A stretch of 64,000 nucleotides of DNA, from contig OZ023269.1 of NCBI GenBank assembly GCA_964006375.1, forward strand, positions 60,044,968-60,108,967. Reading direction: 5' to 3'. Source of the stretch: Tillus elongatus (taxonomy: Eukaryota > Arthropoda > Insecta > Coleoptera > Cleridae). The first letter of the stretch is position 1. Every line of letters starts with the position of its first letter. Shown here in pieces: positions 20,557-33,410 of this stretch. The notes below the pieces were generated by a model. That model saw nothing but the letters and a program-made list of their open reading frames with translations. It was not told the origin of the DNA and ran no database searches. The position numbers were made by a program, and so were the translations under genes.

Positions 20557-21822
20557 CCCAGTCACTATTGAAACTTTTCTGGTAAAAGATACACCCCACC
20601 TGCTGAAGGACTTACAACATCTGAGGGAGATTCAGCGGCGGGATGACGACATTAGACAAATAATTGAAATAAAGGAGCAGGAAAGCACGCCGGGAACTCG
20701 CAGCCAGCCGAGACTTGACAAATACGAGTTGAGGGATGGAATATTATTTTTTGCGGACCGGTTTCGACAGCGGAAGACCATCGTGACTCCAATGGTACTC
20801 CGTGAGAAGCTGATATGGCATTACCATTTTGAGCTTGGCCATTTTGGGGCCACAAAAGTTCATGCAATACTCAGAGACTCTTTCCACTGGGACAAGATGA
20901 AGAAAAATGTACACCGCGTTATTTCGACGTGTGATTTGTGTCAGAAAACCAAACGGCGCAACAGAAACTACGAGGGCATTCTGCAGCCAGTCATTGCTAA
21001 TCGGGTATGGGAGCTGGTAGCGGTGGACTTCTTCGGACCTCTGCCAGCGACGACAAGAGGCGTTGAGTTCATATTTCTCGTGGTAGATGTTTTCTCTAAG
21101 TTTGTTAAGATTTTTCCGCTGCGAAGGGCAACCGCTACAGCAGCGATTAAATGCGTTAGGACGGGATTTCTCCCTATAATGAGAATTGAGAGGATTCTCT
21201 CGGACCACGGAACTCAGTTCACGTCGACACGCTGGACTAGTTCATTGAGGGAGCTTAATATTCGGCCCGTGTTTTCTACCATCCGCCACCCAGGCTCAAA
21301 TCCCGCAGAGAGACACATGAAAGAGTTTTAGGAAGGTTCTTTCGTGCGTATTGCCACCGGCATCATTCAGCCTGGACTCAATACATTCAGAATATAGAAA
21401 ATTGTCTAAACTGTGCGCCGCACACCAGTACAGCACTAGCTCCAAGTTACGTGGTAACCGGAATAAGACCAACCTTTGCACTGAGCGACGCACTGGAGAG
21501 GCTTGTACCGCCTGATGTAGCGGTGTCCCTGCAGGACATACATGATCAAGCCCGCAGGCATTTAAATAAAATGGCAAGTGCGAGAAAGAGGCAACAAAGA
21601 AAACCTCCCTATTTGTTTAGGATTGGTGACTTAGTTTTATTAAAGCCAAATACACCCTCGTGTGCCGCCACTGGACAGACTCACAAATTCAACCTTCTAT
21701 ATGACGGACCATATGTGGTAACCAAAGTGATCCATCCAAATGCATTCGAGATAGTCGCACCGGACACTGGGACACTTAAGGGTTGTTTTAACAGCAGCAA
21801 TTTGGTGCCATATCGAGCATAG
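20557..21822 (+). pseudogene. Gypsy B integrase
   Basis: The zinc-binding domain shows HFELGHFGATKVHAIL and CDLCQKTK. The DDE triad is in AVDFFGPLP, SDHGTQF and NPAERHMKEF. A one-base loss near 21325 creates a stop; the next frame resumes with RFFRAYCHRHH and runs to 21822 through a C-terminal domain (IGDLVLLKPNTPS, then YDGPYVV). It is otherwise well kept. Confidence 0.8.
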
Positions 21823-21945
21823 AGGATTCAGCTGACCTATAAGAGCGTGGCAGGAAAGTGAAGCTTCATCAGTCTACTTCGAAACGATGTCTCGTTCACT
21901 TAAGGCAAATATGTTAGAGCTCTTTGGCCTGACAGCGATATCAAG

Positions 21946-22279
21946 ATGGAGGGAATGCTCGATGATGTGACGACCAGCATGAAGCAAGTAAAGATAAGCA
22001 ACGCGCGCTTAAATGAAGAAAACACAGGGGAGTGCCTGGTGTTAAGCGACCCCGCGATACAGATGGAGGTGGATGGAGCGTTCAATAAAATCATTGACCT
22101 CATGGAGAAGTATGTTGCGCGAAGAGACAAGCCAGGTGCTGCTATATAGCGGAACGTAGGGAAAGGAGGAAAACAACGAAAGAGGAAAGGCAAGGGATGT
22201 CGTGCTAGAAACTTCCAAAGGAGGGGTGCTGCGCGTGATAGTGCTCGAGGTCAGTGTAGTGTTTGCCCTGCAGACAGGT
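21946..22279 (+). pseudogene. Small accessory ORF after gypsy B integrase
   Basis: One frame runs from ATG 21946 to a stop at about 22277, broken only by a TAG at 22147-22149. The first 67 residues are acidic and helix-prone (DPAIQMEVDGAFNKIIDLME). The part after the TAG is strongly basic (GKGGKQRKRKGKG) and ends with a Cys pair (CSVCPADR). An acidic helix plus basic tail could be a nucleic-acid-binding accessory protein, but I recognise no family. It may also be chance coding. Confidence 0.3.
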
Positions 22280-22330
22280 GATAAGCGGGACGCTGTGATA
22301 AAAGGACGTTGAGGTGCCACTGCTAACCAG

Positions 22331-23311
22331 GTAATTATGCACCATTTTGACGTATTAATTTGCGACTAGCTCTACCAGGGACGCCGCTTGCACTTGTCGT
22401 GTTTAGATATAGTGTAGTGACAGTATAAAAAAACTGAAAAAAAAACACAAGAAGGGGGACAAAGGAGAAGAGACAGAACGGCACCACTTATGCATATTAA
22501 AATATCCGTGATCGCGTGTGGTTTTAGGTACATGCGTATATATGCCCTGTGCTTATTTAAATTTTTCAACTCTCGATAGGAAGCTCTCAAGTTGTACAGA
22601 TTTTGGGAGGCCATGAGACGCCCCAGCTTTTGGGCATACTGTATACCGAAAAGCTTGCCATTTTTATGATAAGTATAATTAATACTCCTTCCACATGTGT
22701 CGATGCTAGAATTTAAGTAACTAATAAGTACCTGTAAGTTGCAATTCTGTTTTATGTGGTATTTCCATCATGGCAGAATGTAATTAAGATTCGGGGTCGG
22801 CTTCACGGGCTTGCTTGTAATTAAATGTAGTTTGTGTGTGTCTGTTTTCTGTTTTAAAAAAGCTTGAAGATAAGCTGGCTAAACTAGATTATACACTGTA
22901 AAAGTGCTTTTTTAATAATCATGTGCAGGAAGACTGACAACAAAAATCCATTTCGTTTAAGGTTATTAGATTGTTTGTGTTCAAGTAGGCTATAAATAAA
23001 GGGAGATTTCACCGTTATACACCTTCTCAGGGAACACAGATAAAATAATATCATTCTCTAAAAGCGACCTGATGACACATTTAAAACCAGATGTTTTCTC
23101 TAGAGAGATGACGGATGGTCCGCATAATGGATTGATGGCGCCTGTGCACCTTACGCACAGAATCTGCCGTAAAAAAACTCTCACCGAAAATATTTGAGTC
23201 ATATTCAAAATGTGTAATTAAATATAAGGATTACACAAGTAGCCACAGAACGTACTTGATGTTGCAATTGGCTGATGTACACCCTATTGTAAGGTGAAAC
23301 CCATCTGTCAC
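22331..23311. other. Unassigned AT-rich DNA
   Basis: No gene or clear element seen. Part of it could be the 3' LTR of gypsy B. It contains an A-rich run near 22430-22445 and ends at the start of the second 4.4-kb copy. Confidence 0.4.
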
Positions 23312-24439
23312 TTCAGTTATATAGGTCAAAAAGGGAATGTTGTCTTTAAAAGCGAACTCTGTTGTTTCAGGATAATGGGAACATGCAATTTATAGATACA
23401 AAGAAATCACACATAATTATTTGATATAGAAATAGATGCACTGTAATTTTTTGGACTATGCTTGCAGTAATTAGAAACGGGTTGGCAAAATTTAAAGCGC
23501 TATAAATTTGTGCAGATTGGAACCTGTGATGAGAACTAATAAGTACAATTTGGAGAACCGATTCATCACAATACAGTTGTATACCTGACGATCGCTTCGC
23601 TGACGAAATCAGCTTCACCATTACTGGATAAAAATTGATGTACCTGTTTATTCACATAAGTAATTAAAAGTCAGGCATCGGACGTTGAATAAAAAAGTCA
23701 ATATGCTATGTTTGTTCGTACAAGTAAGTAATAGGTAGGCTTTGCCACGCTGGTAGGCTAGTGTTATTATCGTTTAATTGAATTTGATATACTTGTTCAT
23801 GCAAGGAATCAAAATCATACTTGTGTCGTTTAATTAAAAGAAAAATATATTCTTATCGCTAACAACAAAATGTGAAATTTTTCAGCATTCTTCGGGCGCC
23901 TGTGGAAATTATATAAATTAGTTATTTTTACTGTCGGCGAACTTAATGATGGGCCGGTGGAATGCTTCATAAAATAAATATTTGCCACTATATTTGTAAG
24001 TCTATTTTAACGGGTAGCTTGAAATTATCCCTGATACTATTCTTCATGAAATGAATATTAGCAACTATATTTTGTAAATACATTTTGACAGATAAATTGA
24101 ACTTTTTTCACTCATGCACTAGTTGTCTCATGTTGATTATGTAGAAAATTGTAATTGGTAATGAAAGTAGAGTACCTTTGTAGGACATGAAGTACTTTTC
24201 TGTGTAAGTTCTTAGAATATTTCGTTAAATATTATGCAATTGTTGTTGGTCTAACTGAAAATATAAAGTCAATAGGGATACTTTGTGCAATCGGGAGCGT
24301 GCAGAATGCACGGGAATTTAGGCCTAATATCATCATAAAGCGTGGCTATGCATAACATATGTTATATTGAGAGCAGGGGGGTCCTCGCCGTAATTTGACT
24401 AACCTCAGCGCCGCGTAAACAAGGAAGGGGTGTCTGAGT

Positions 24440-24478
24440 TATATAAAAGCAAGCGCGTTTCCTATGAAAGTCAGACGG
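24440..24478 (+). promoter_or_regulatory. TATA-box promoter, copy 2
   Basis: TATATAAAA at 24440-24448 and GTCAGACGG about 30 bases downstream match the copy 1 promoter exactly in sequence and spacing. Confidence 0.5.
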
Positions 24479-24504
24479 AGTCTCCCAGCCTTACCTCGCC
24501 TCAA

Positions 24505-25590
24505 ATTTCTGACCAGGCATTCATTTCCGACTCCGTCTCGTTACTTCTGCTAATTACCAGCCACATACTTTTTATTCTAATTACCCTGCCCTTGTGGACG
24601 AGCGTTCGCTGTTTGAGAGACCCCACGTCTGTCTTACGACTCGTGGAACTTGAGCATCGTCTCGCAAATCCATAAGTAAGCACTCATTACCGCCCACATA
24701 CATTATTTATTCTAATTACCCTGCCCTTGTGAATAAGCGTACGTTGTTTGGGAGATCCCACGTCTGTCTAACGACTTGTGGAGCTTGAATATCGTCTCGC
24801 AAATTCATAAGTAAGCATTCATTACCGGCCACATACATTATTATAATTATTCTGCCCTTGTGAATGAGCGTTCGTTGTTCGAGAGACCCCACGCCTGTCT
24901 CACGACTCGTGGAGCTTGAGCATCGTTTCGCAAATTCACAAGTAAGCACACATTACCGGCCAAACACCGTATTTATCCTAATTAGCCTGCCCTTGTGAAT
25001 AAGCGTTCGCTGTATGAGAGACTCCACGTCTGTCTCACGACTCGTGGAGCTTAAATATCGTTTTGCAAGTTGATGAGTAAGCACTAATTACCGTCCACAT
25101 GCGTTGTTTCTTCTAATTACCCTGCCCTTGTGAATGAGTGTTCGCTGTTCGAGAGATTCCACGTCTGTCTCACGACTCGTGGATCTTGAGCATTTGTTTC
25201 GCAAATTCATAAGTAAGCACTCATTACCGGCTACATACAGTATTTATTCTAATTACCCTGCCCTTGTGGACGAGCTTTCGTTGTTCGAGAGACCCCACGT
25301 CTCTCTTACTACTCGTGGAGCTTGAACCTCGTTTCCTCATTACCCTGTCTTTGTGAATAAGCGTTCGCTGTTCGAGAGATCCCACGTCTGTCTCACGACT
25401 CGTGGAGCTTGAGTATCGTTTCGCAAATTCATAAGTGAGCACTCATTACCGGCCACATACAGTATTTATTCTAATTACCCTGCCCTTGTGGACGAACGTT
25501 CGTTGTTCGAGGGACCCCACGTCTGTCTCACGACTCGTGGAGCTTGAATACCGCTTCGCGAATTCATAAGTAAGCACCCATTACTGGTCA
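24505..25590. repeat. ~135-bp tandem repeat array, about 8 units, copy 2
   Basis: Same unit as 8400-9405. One unit near 25330 is cut short (its 3' part is missing), so the two copies differ in unit number through local gain and loss. Confidence 0.9.
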
Positions 25591-25789
25591 CACTCTCTTC
25601 ACTAAGATTAACTTCGCCCACTAGTTTACACCTTTCGGCCTACTAGTCATCACGGGCTTCCCTCAACAGCCCTAGGTGACCCTCTCATTACCGCCGAGTT
25701 GCCGCCACCTCCGCTCTCTGCACGAGCATCAGAATAATACCCCTATACTTCTCGGCAATTAAAATATCCCAGCCTGCCCACGGGTAATA

Positions 25790-27570
25790 ATGTCCAGCAG
25801 TGAGACAGATGGTGAGTTTTATGTACTTTTAGTGTCAGGACAGAGCTGTAGTTGATGGTCATGATAAAGTGTGATAAATCGCGATATCGGGAGTCACGCA
25901 AAGGTCTTAACTGTCCTCTAAGAGATTACTAAATATCAACATAAATGTCCTATTTCATGCAGTAAAACGTTTAGTTATACTAAATAATTGCAGGAATGAT
26001 TCATGCTCATCATTACAATGTATTCATAGGCGAGGTATAAATTGTTTAAATAAACTGTTCAAATGTGTCTTATATAGGCATAGAACAGTAATGGTTCATG
26101 TTCATTGTTAAAAGGTGTAGTATACATTATTTAAAAGAATCGTTCAAATGTGTCCTGACTTGGCATAGAACAGTAATGATCCATGTTCATTATTAAAATG
26201 TATTTCTAGGAGAGGTATAAATTAGTTAAATAAATTGTTCAAATGTGTCCTAACTTGGCAAATAACAGTAATAATTCATGTTCATGGTTAAAAAGTATTC
26301 CTAGGCGAGGTATAAATTATATTAATGAATTTCTCAACTGTGGCTTAACTAGGTATAGTACAGTAATGATTTATGTACATTGATAAAATGTATTTCAAGG
26401 GAAGGTGTAAATTGTTTAGATAAAGTACTACAATTGGCATAGTAGAGTAATGATTCATACACATTGCTCAAGGGTATTTCAAGGCAAGGTATAAATTACT
26501 TAAAAATTGATTTTTCAAATAGGTGTTGACCTAGCATAGTTAGGGTAATTCGGTACCCACAATTCGCGTCAATTGAGTACTAGCCACTCCGAAGCAGCTT
26601 GGCTTCCCGGAATGTACGACTGGTTCCCCGATATTAAGTCCGTCTTGTAAGGTTTTACTCTTTTGGTGACTTCCCACCATGTCTTCCGGCGCTTGCTTAC
26701 TGAATAACAAAAGGGTTAACATGTCTAAATGAATCTTGCGTTTCTTGAGCTACACATAAATATGATATTAAGACCACAATAGCGTGGCGCCTCAACGATA
26801 ACCTAAGACCGCAATAGAACGGCCCTCAACTTTAACCAACAAATAAATCACATATATTTTGTGCATAATAGAAATGAAAAACGCAATTAAGCATGCATTG
26901 TAAAATACTAATGAGCTAGACATGGAGGGGAGTCATGGAATAAACAGGCATACATGTAAATTATACATGCGTGATCTAGTTGATTGCTTTTCAGCGCGAA
27001 CAGACGAGTAGCGGACAAGTCGCGAGCACATTCCACTATCTTCTCTGAGCACTCTATGTTTGTGGTTATCCATTTAAGACAAGAGGTATAATTATTAGTG
27101 AAACTGAGAATGAACAAAGGTAAGGGTTAACTAAGACAAAGATCATAACTGAAAACCAAATAGGTATCATATCTAAATAACGGAAACCACATCATTTTAG
27201 AGAATGCTTGGCGTAGAGAACTGTATGTGTATCGCAGGTCAGTAACGGCTGGTCCTATTTACAAACAGAGAATCAGCGCTCATTACGGGCTTTGTAAGTA
27301 ACGCGTTCTTAATTTATTGATGAATATTAGCTTGCCCTCGTGACGTCGGAATCTTTACTATTAGGGTATTTGAAAATATCATGTCTATTTTTGAGGTCAT
27401 GCAATAAACTTGTTAAGTCGAAATCTGACTTTTCTTTCTTGCCTTCACCCCCATGCAGTAAAAATTAGATTTAAGGATGTGCAATAGTGAGGAAGTGAGC
27501 ATAGGAGTAGGTCTTGTGCTATCACGACGTAGGAGACGACCACAATACGATCGTTGGCCATATATTTCAG
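25790..27570 (+). CDS. Putative spliced unknown gene, first two coding exons, copy 2
   Basis: Proposed exons are 25790-25811 and 27469-27570. The donor GGTGAGT follows 25811; the acceptor ATTAG ends at 27468; the second donor is at 27571 (CAG|GTAATT). The frame and phases are the same as in copy 1. The predicted peptide differs from copy 1 at only two positions (Glu to Asp in exon 1, Ala to Glu in exon 2). No continuation is visible because (TA)n begins 180 bases later. Confidence 0.35.
25990..26545. repeat. ~95-bp tandem repeat array, copy 2
   Basis: Same unit as 9690-10330 with about six copies. One unit near 26115 has lost roughly 75 bases relative to copy 1. Confidence 0.85.
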
Positions 27571-27748
27571 GTAATTATTTTATTACAAACAAGATAATCA
27601 AAGGTAAGATCATGTATTGTTTCGTGCTACAAATGGTGGTACTTATTGAGTTCCATTTAACTGTAAATATTTGTGTTGCGTAAAAAAATAAGATGTCGAA
27701 ATTTAAATAGAGTATAAAAGGGAATTAAGAGGGGAAGGGAGGCAATCT

Positions 27749-28463
<715 letters not shown>

Positions 28464-28529
<66 letters not shown>
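28464..28529. repeat. (TA)n microsatellite
   Basis: About 33 TA units between two foldback-family copies. Confidence 0.95.
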
Positions 28530-28533
<4 letters not shown>

Positions 28534-29930
28534 GTGTATGGGCCGATTTTGATAAAATTTTCTGAGTACCATTTTTTTTGCAAGTGGCTTGGATAAGTTC
28601 GTTATCCCAGAAAATCGGCTCAGGTCTTTCCGGAAAATGTTGTTTTCTTTCGAAAACAATTTATCCCCGGAAATGACAAAGAAAGGGCAACCAAATTTGG
28701 TATGCGGGTTTGGATTATAAATAGTGACCCACGTACAAAACTTTAGGTGTGTGAGTTAAAAGACATACAATTATAGGCATTCAAAAAAATTTGGGTTTTC
28801 CTCACAACTTCAAAGTCGCGATTTGAATCGTCAAAATTCGCAACACTTAGGCAATGAACCTGAAACAAATACGGATTATGTAAAGAAAATGTCGCAAGAA
28901 GAGTGTTCTGCAAATCTTTAAGTTTCAGCTTCAACCGTCATTGCATCAAATTTGGTTACCAGTGTAACTTATATAGTAGAAAAAATGTGGCATGTTTCAT
29001 CAAATAACTTTATTCTTTGAAAATGTACAAAAATCTCCGAAAGTAAACTTAAATTGTTCCCGAAAAAACTAGTTTCTTGGCCAACCTCATAGGTTAATAG
29101 CAAATTAAGCTATTCAAATTTGAAGCATTCAATGAAAATTCGCTATTATAACGCCCTTGCGGCGTCCCGCATTTCTTTTCTTACAAACATCCATTACATT
29201 TCGATGGAAAATGCAAAAATGCAGTAACATAAGGCGTCTTCGATTAAAAAAAAGAAAATTTGTATCACCAACGACTTATGGGCCATTCTGTGTTAAATAT
29301 TTTTTAAGGTGTAGCTCAAGACACCCTATGATTAATGTATACAATATTTTTCGTATCTTGTATAATAACGGATATAGTGAGCTTTATTATTTTTTTTACG
29401 AAAATTCGACAAAAATTATATACCATTAAACGATAAACTCTATAGCTAAGACTACTGCAAAATCACCAGAGAAAAGGTCTATTTGATGTGAAGTTTCTGG
29501 AAATATTTTAGTCAGATGCAGGAGAATGACGATTGAAGCTAAGACTTCAGGCTTTGTAAAACATTCTTCTTGAGACATTTTCTTTCCATAGCTTGTATTA
29601 GTTTCAGGTTCTTATCCTAAATGTTGCCAATTTTGACGTTTTAAATCGCGGTGTTCACGTTTTGAGGAAAACCACAATTTATTTTTCTTTAAATGCCTAT
29701 AACTTTTTTGTCTCTTAACCTAGAGAGGTAAATTTTAGTAAGTAATTTACCTATAATAATATAAACCTGCGTACAAAATTTGGTTTCCCTTACTTCACTA
29801 TTTTCGGAGACATATTTTTTTTCGAAAGAAAACAACATTTTCCGGGAAAACCTGGGCCGATTTTCCTGGCTAACAAACTTATCCAAGCCACTTGTGTAAG
29901 GTAGGTACTTAACAAATAGTTGAAGGCAAA
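28530..29930. mobile_element. Foldback-family repeat with ~300-bp inverted arms
   Basis: The left arm (about 28540-28860) and right arm (about 29620-29920) are inverted copies. Both show the GGGCCGATTTT block, the CTTGGATAAGTT block, and the TTTTCGAAAG block on opposite strands. Between them are the internal part of the MITE with its right end only (29120-29165) and the flank seen at 41010-41290. Compared with 40682-41792, the left third has been replaced by an inverted copy of the right end. Confidence 0.65.
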
Positions 29931-30806
29931 TATTACCTCAACTTTTTTGGATGTGAATTTCATTAAATTATAAAATATTTTATAGTTTTCTGAGAAGAAA
30001 ATATGTTTTTGGTTCACTTTGATCTGATGTACGGTTCTCGAGAAAAATCAGTTAGATAATTATGTTATATACTATAAATCGATGGTAACTTTTATGTGTG
30101 AATTTTTCAATTAATTTAAAAAGATCCGATTTCATTAAAGTTCATCGTGTGGTGTATTAGAATTGCTGAGGTTCAAAATTTTGTAAAAATTATACTTAAA
30201 ATTGAGTTTCATATTAGAGGAAGCGAAACTTTCTTATACCTTGTGGGGGGGCTGTAGCTAGCTCCTGTAGAGCTCTTTTAGACCAGGAGTCTGTAATGTG
30301 TGCGCTTAAATGGACCTTCTCACACTAGACTGGATCGGGCGACACATTCAGTATTGCAATACCAAATTTCTTCATTCCTCCTTCTCAGTTGCCGGATACA
30401 AAATCTGTATCTCACAGACATTTCTAAAAGGCTTTGTTTATCTCTTCAAACACGCTTACTTTTTGGAACGGCAGGCGACCCTCTAATATTTATTATATTC
30501 ATTTGGTATAGTGGGCTGGTGAATTAGAAGATCGAAATTATTAACATGGATAGCATAATTTTTTATACAACTTTATAGCTTAGCCATATAATTAGGATTA
30601 ATTAATAAAATCTGTCCATGACCAATGCTGGGCGCACGCTGTGAGATACAGTGTATTAAAAATTTGGACCGTAATCCAGTATCCCGGATTCACGTATCTT
30701 GCATATGGTATCCTCGTCTGAAAGAGCACTTGTGAAACTTTTTTCTGAACTTGTTTTTACGATTAGTTTTGATCATAGAATACTTAGTTAAAATCAATAA
30801 TACGAA
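29931..30806. other. Unassigned AT-rich DNA
   Basis: No recognised element. A 75-codon open stretch at 30300-30527 has no motif. A run of G at about 30245-30252 stands out from the AT-rich background. Confidence 0.4.
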
Positions 30807-30891
30807 TTTTTTTCTCCCTCAGCGCTCGCCCGCGGCTTTGCCGCCCCGATAGCACTGCAACCTTTGGCTTATTGTGCATGCCCTTAGTCTT
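30807..30891 (-). mobile_element. LINE 1-family 3' tail fragment
   Basis: It matches the 3' UTR of LINE 1 (3844-3925) with about 7 differences in 76 bases and ends in the same A-rich tail (T run at 30808-30813 on the plus strand). Similarity stops at about 30891, so this is an extremely 5'-truncated insertion. The match shows that the conserved block is untranslated tail, not a gene. Confidence 0.7.
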
Positions 30892-31740
30892 TTGTATTCT
30901 GCTAATTGAAAATATGAGAGTTTTGTTTTCTATAAAATGTAACTCAATTTTACCTTGATTTACACTTATAGACGTAAAGTACACTAACTGGAGGGTCTTT
31001 ATGAAATATAATAATTTTAAATGAAATTAAAAAAATTTACAAAGAAAAGTCACAATCCGTTCTCTAATATTTTATGGCATGGCATAATTTTCAAAATGGG
31101 TTTTCTCGAAAATCGGGCACCCTATCGAAGTGAAACACGAGCACATTCTCTTCTTCGGAAACTTTCAAATTTTATAATTCATTATTAAAATATGGTTCAA
31201 ATGATATATGTTAATAGGCACATTTAAATAAGGGCATATTAAGAGAGCAGAAAGTAGGCCTATGGGACAAATGTTTCCTACAAAAAGTACCTTGAGGACA
31301 ATTAATCAATGCCACTTTTTGAAGCTTTTTTTTATAAACTAGTCAGGTTAACTTTTATTTAATAACAAGAAACTGCAAGGTTAATAGTATTATAATTCTT
31401 AGTCTTTTCGGAAAAATTCAGACAAAATACAAGAAAATATTGTTTCCAAAGAAAAATAATCTATTTTACTCAGATCTCCACTCTGATACCAAATAGGTGT
31501 TCCAATAGATATTAAACAGTGATCGATTTGAAGTGACTCATGTCAATTAGTATTGTTAATAAAAGTAACTAAAAAAATTTATTACTTATTAAGTCTCTCA
31601 ATACAAATTTCAATACAGTTATAATATTACGTAGTCAAATAATTATGGTATCGAAAGATATAAGTACATATTTTGAAAAAGTGACTCAGCAAATTTGTTT
31701 CTGGGCATGTTATTAACTCTTTAAGTATTTACCCACATTG
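30892..31740. other. Unassigned AT-rich DNA
   Basis: No gene or element recognised. This is the pre-insertion DNA left of the CsRn1-type retrotransposon. Confidence 0.4.
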
Positions 31741-31745
31741 GTCTA

Positions 31746-32032
31746 TGTGGCGGTGGTTCCGACCGCAGTGTTTCCGTCAACACTACTCTTTGTTTTTGCA
31801 TTTGACAGCTAAACGTTGCGTTACGTTATGCGACAGCCAGCTGTCAAGAAATACCGCATATAAGATACACCAGGCGATCTCTCTCTCTCTCCTCGCTACC
31901 AACCGCTGTAATTGTTATTAAAGTGTATTATAGTTAAATGTATCGTATAGTTTATTCAGTTAGTGAAGTAATAAAGTTATATTAAATGTTTACGTATGGA
32001 TTTAATATCAACAAGTGCAATTAACATCCATA
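31746..32032 (+). repeat. 5' LTR of CsRn1-type element
   Basis: 287 bp, starting TGTGGCGGTGG and ending AACATCCATA. A CT-rich tract lies at about 31879-31893, and AATAAAG is near the 3' part. It lacks a 31-bp stretch that is present in the 3' LTR. Confidence 0.9.
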
Positions 32033-32033
32033 T

Positions 32034-32044
32034 TGGTGACCCCG
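32034..32044 (+). promoter_or_regulatory. Primer-binding site, tRNA-Trp
   Basis: TGGTGACCCCG, one base after the LTR, is complementary to the 3' end of insect tRNA-Trp including CCA. Use of tRNA-Trp is a known feature of CsRn1/Kabuki elements. Confidence 0.8.
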
Positions 32045-32182
32045 TGCCGCAAGCCGAAGATGCCCAGCCTGATGTTCCAGCCGACGTCGCCTAACTTTCA
32101 CGCACGTGCTCATGCCTGCAGAAAACGAATATCTAAACAGGTCAGTCCTTTCTAATTTAAAAATTATCTGATTTCTTTCACA

Positions 32183-32924
32183 ATGGCCGAAGATTCTTCA
32201 AGCAGAAATATCATGGCAAGGGTTGCAATAAAATTACCTCCTATATGGAGACGTAACGTGAAAATCTGGCAAATGCAGGTTGACGCCCAGTTCGATATAT
32301 CGCAGATCAGTTCTAAAAAGACAAAATTCAGTCATGTACTCGCTATACTCGATCCTGATGTCGCAGAGTCAATTTCAGGTTTTTTAACCCAACCGTTATC
32401 ATCAACCCCCTATTCAGATCTAATGAAACGTCTTTTATTAGAATAAACTTTTAACAGAATTAGAATTAGGCGACAGAAAACCATCGCAACTTTTACGCGA
32501 AATGAAGTTTTAAGCCGGTAGTCAGATTGGAGAGGATTTCCTTAACATTTTATTTCTACAACGTTTACCAGCCAACGTTCGTTCAATTTTGGCTTCGAGC
32601 AACGATTCTCTAGAAAATTTGTCGGTTATAGCAGACAAAATCGTAGAATATTCCGGAGATAAATACAACGTGGCTGAAATTCAGTCACGCGAGCCCGACA
32701 AGCTAGCCAAGTTAGAAGCGCAATTAGAAAAGCTAACAGCATCAGTCAACGAATTGCGAACGCGTTCCCGATCTACCTCCCGAGAAAGACCCAAGCTTTC
32801 TCGAAATTCCATAAACACAAATTCCTCAACCTCCACGTGTTGGTAGCATGAACGATTTGGCAACAAGGCCAAACGTTGCATCCAACCTTGCAATTTTAAA
32901 GCAAAACATGTGTCGGAAAACTAA
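32183..32924 (+). pseudogene. gag: CsRn1-type Gag
   Basis: Gag starts at ATG 32183 with VAIKLPPIWRRNVKIWQMQV, the typical P-P-F-W-like opening, and continues TKFSHVLAILDPDVAESI. A stop at 32444-32446 and another at about 32508-32510 break the middle. From 32589 the frame is open to a CHCC-type zinc motif: Cys-Trp, then TAG (32844-32846) where Tyr is usual, then HERFGNKAKRCIQPC. This C-x2-H-x9-C-x3-C arrangement is diagnostic of CsRn1 elements. Confidence 0.8.
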
Positions 32925-33001
32925 TAAGGCACTCCCTCCACGCGGCAGGAGACCAGAGCCACCTAACACGCCGCCTTTTTATTTTTGATAGACGCTCCAA
33001 T

Positions 33002-33409
33002 ATGAAATTTCTAATCGACTCTGGAGCGGATATTTCAGTAATTCCACCTACTCACGACCAACGGAAATTTCAATCGAAACGTACCTTGTATGCTGCAAAC
33101 GGGACCCCTATTCATACCTATGGCGAACAACTATTAGATTTGGATCTAGGTTTACGCCGTAGGTTCTGCTGGCCCTTCACACTTGCCGATATCAAGCAAC
33201 CAATTATAGGCGCTGATTTTCTAGCAGAGTTTGCTTTACTTGTGGATATGAAACATAGACGTTTAATCGATACAAAGACAAACCTCTCTAAGACCGGTGC
33301 TAACCCACCACCAGGAATTAATTCTAAAATTCATCTCGTAGACCCGACACACCAGTACTTCAAATTGCTACAACAATTTCCTGACCTTTTTAAAGGAAAC
33401 TTCTTCTAG
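33002..33409 (+). pseudogene. CsRn1-type aspartic protease
   Basis: FLIDSGADISVIP carries the catalytic Asp and IIGADFLAEF is the second conserved block. A frameshift close to 33405 ends this frame early; the sequence then continues in the RT frame with no missing region. Confidence 0.85.
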
Positions 33410-33410
33410 C

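Larger units (their letters stand above)
17220..22330 (+). mobile_element. Ty3/gypsy retrotransposon B, decayed
   Basis: Gag, protease, RT, RNase H and integrase follow in the Ty3/gypsy order. All are broken by stops or frameshifts. It lies directly right of LINE 2 and ends before the second 4.4-kb copy. I could not find paired LTRs, so both limits are estimates. A purine-rich AAAGGAGGGG at about 22218-22227 followed by TGCTGCGCG may be the polypurine tract and LTR start. Confidence 0.75.

Noticed and set aside
23263..23311. Second hammerhead-like sequence (CTGATGT ... GTGAAACC ... CTGTC)
   Set aside because: The conserved A after CUGANG is replaced by U, stem II is weak and no stem III fits. 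Chance similarity.
30300..30527. 75-codon plus-strand frame
   Set aside because: No recognisable domain and AT-rich context; not supported as a gene.
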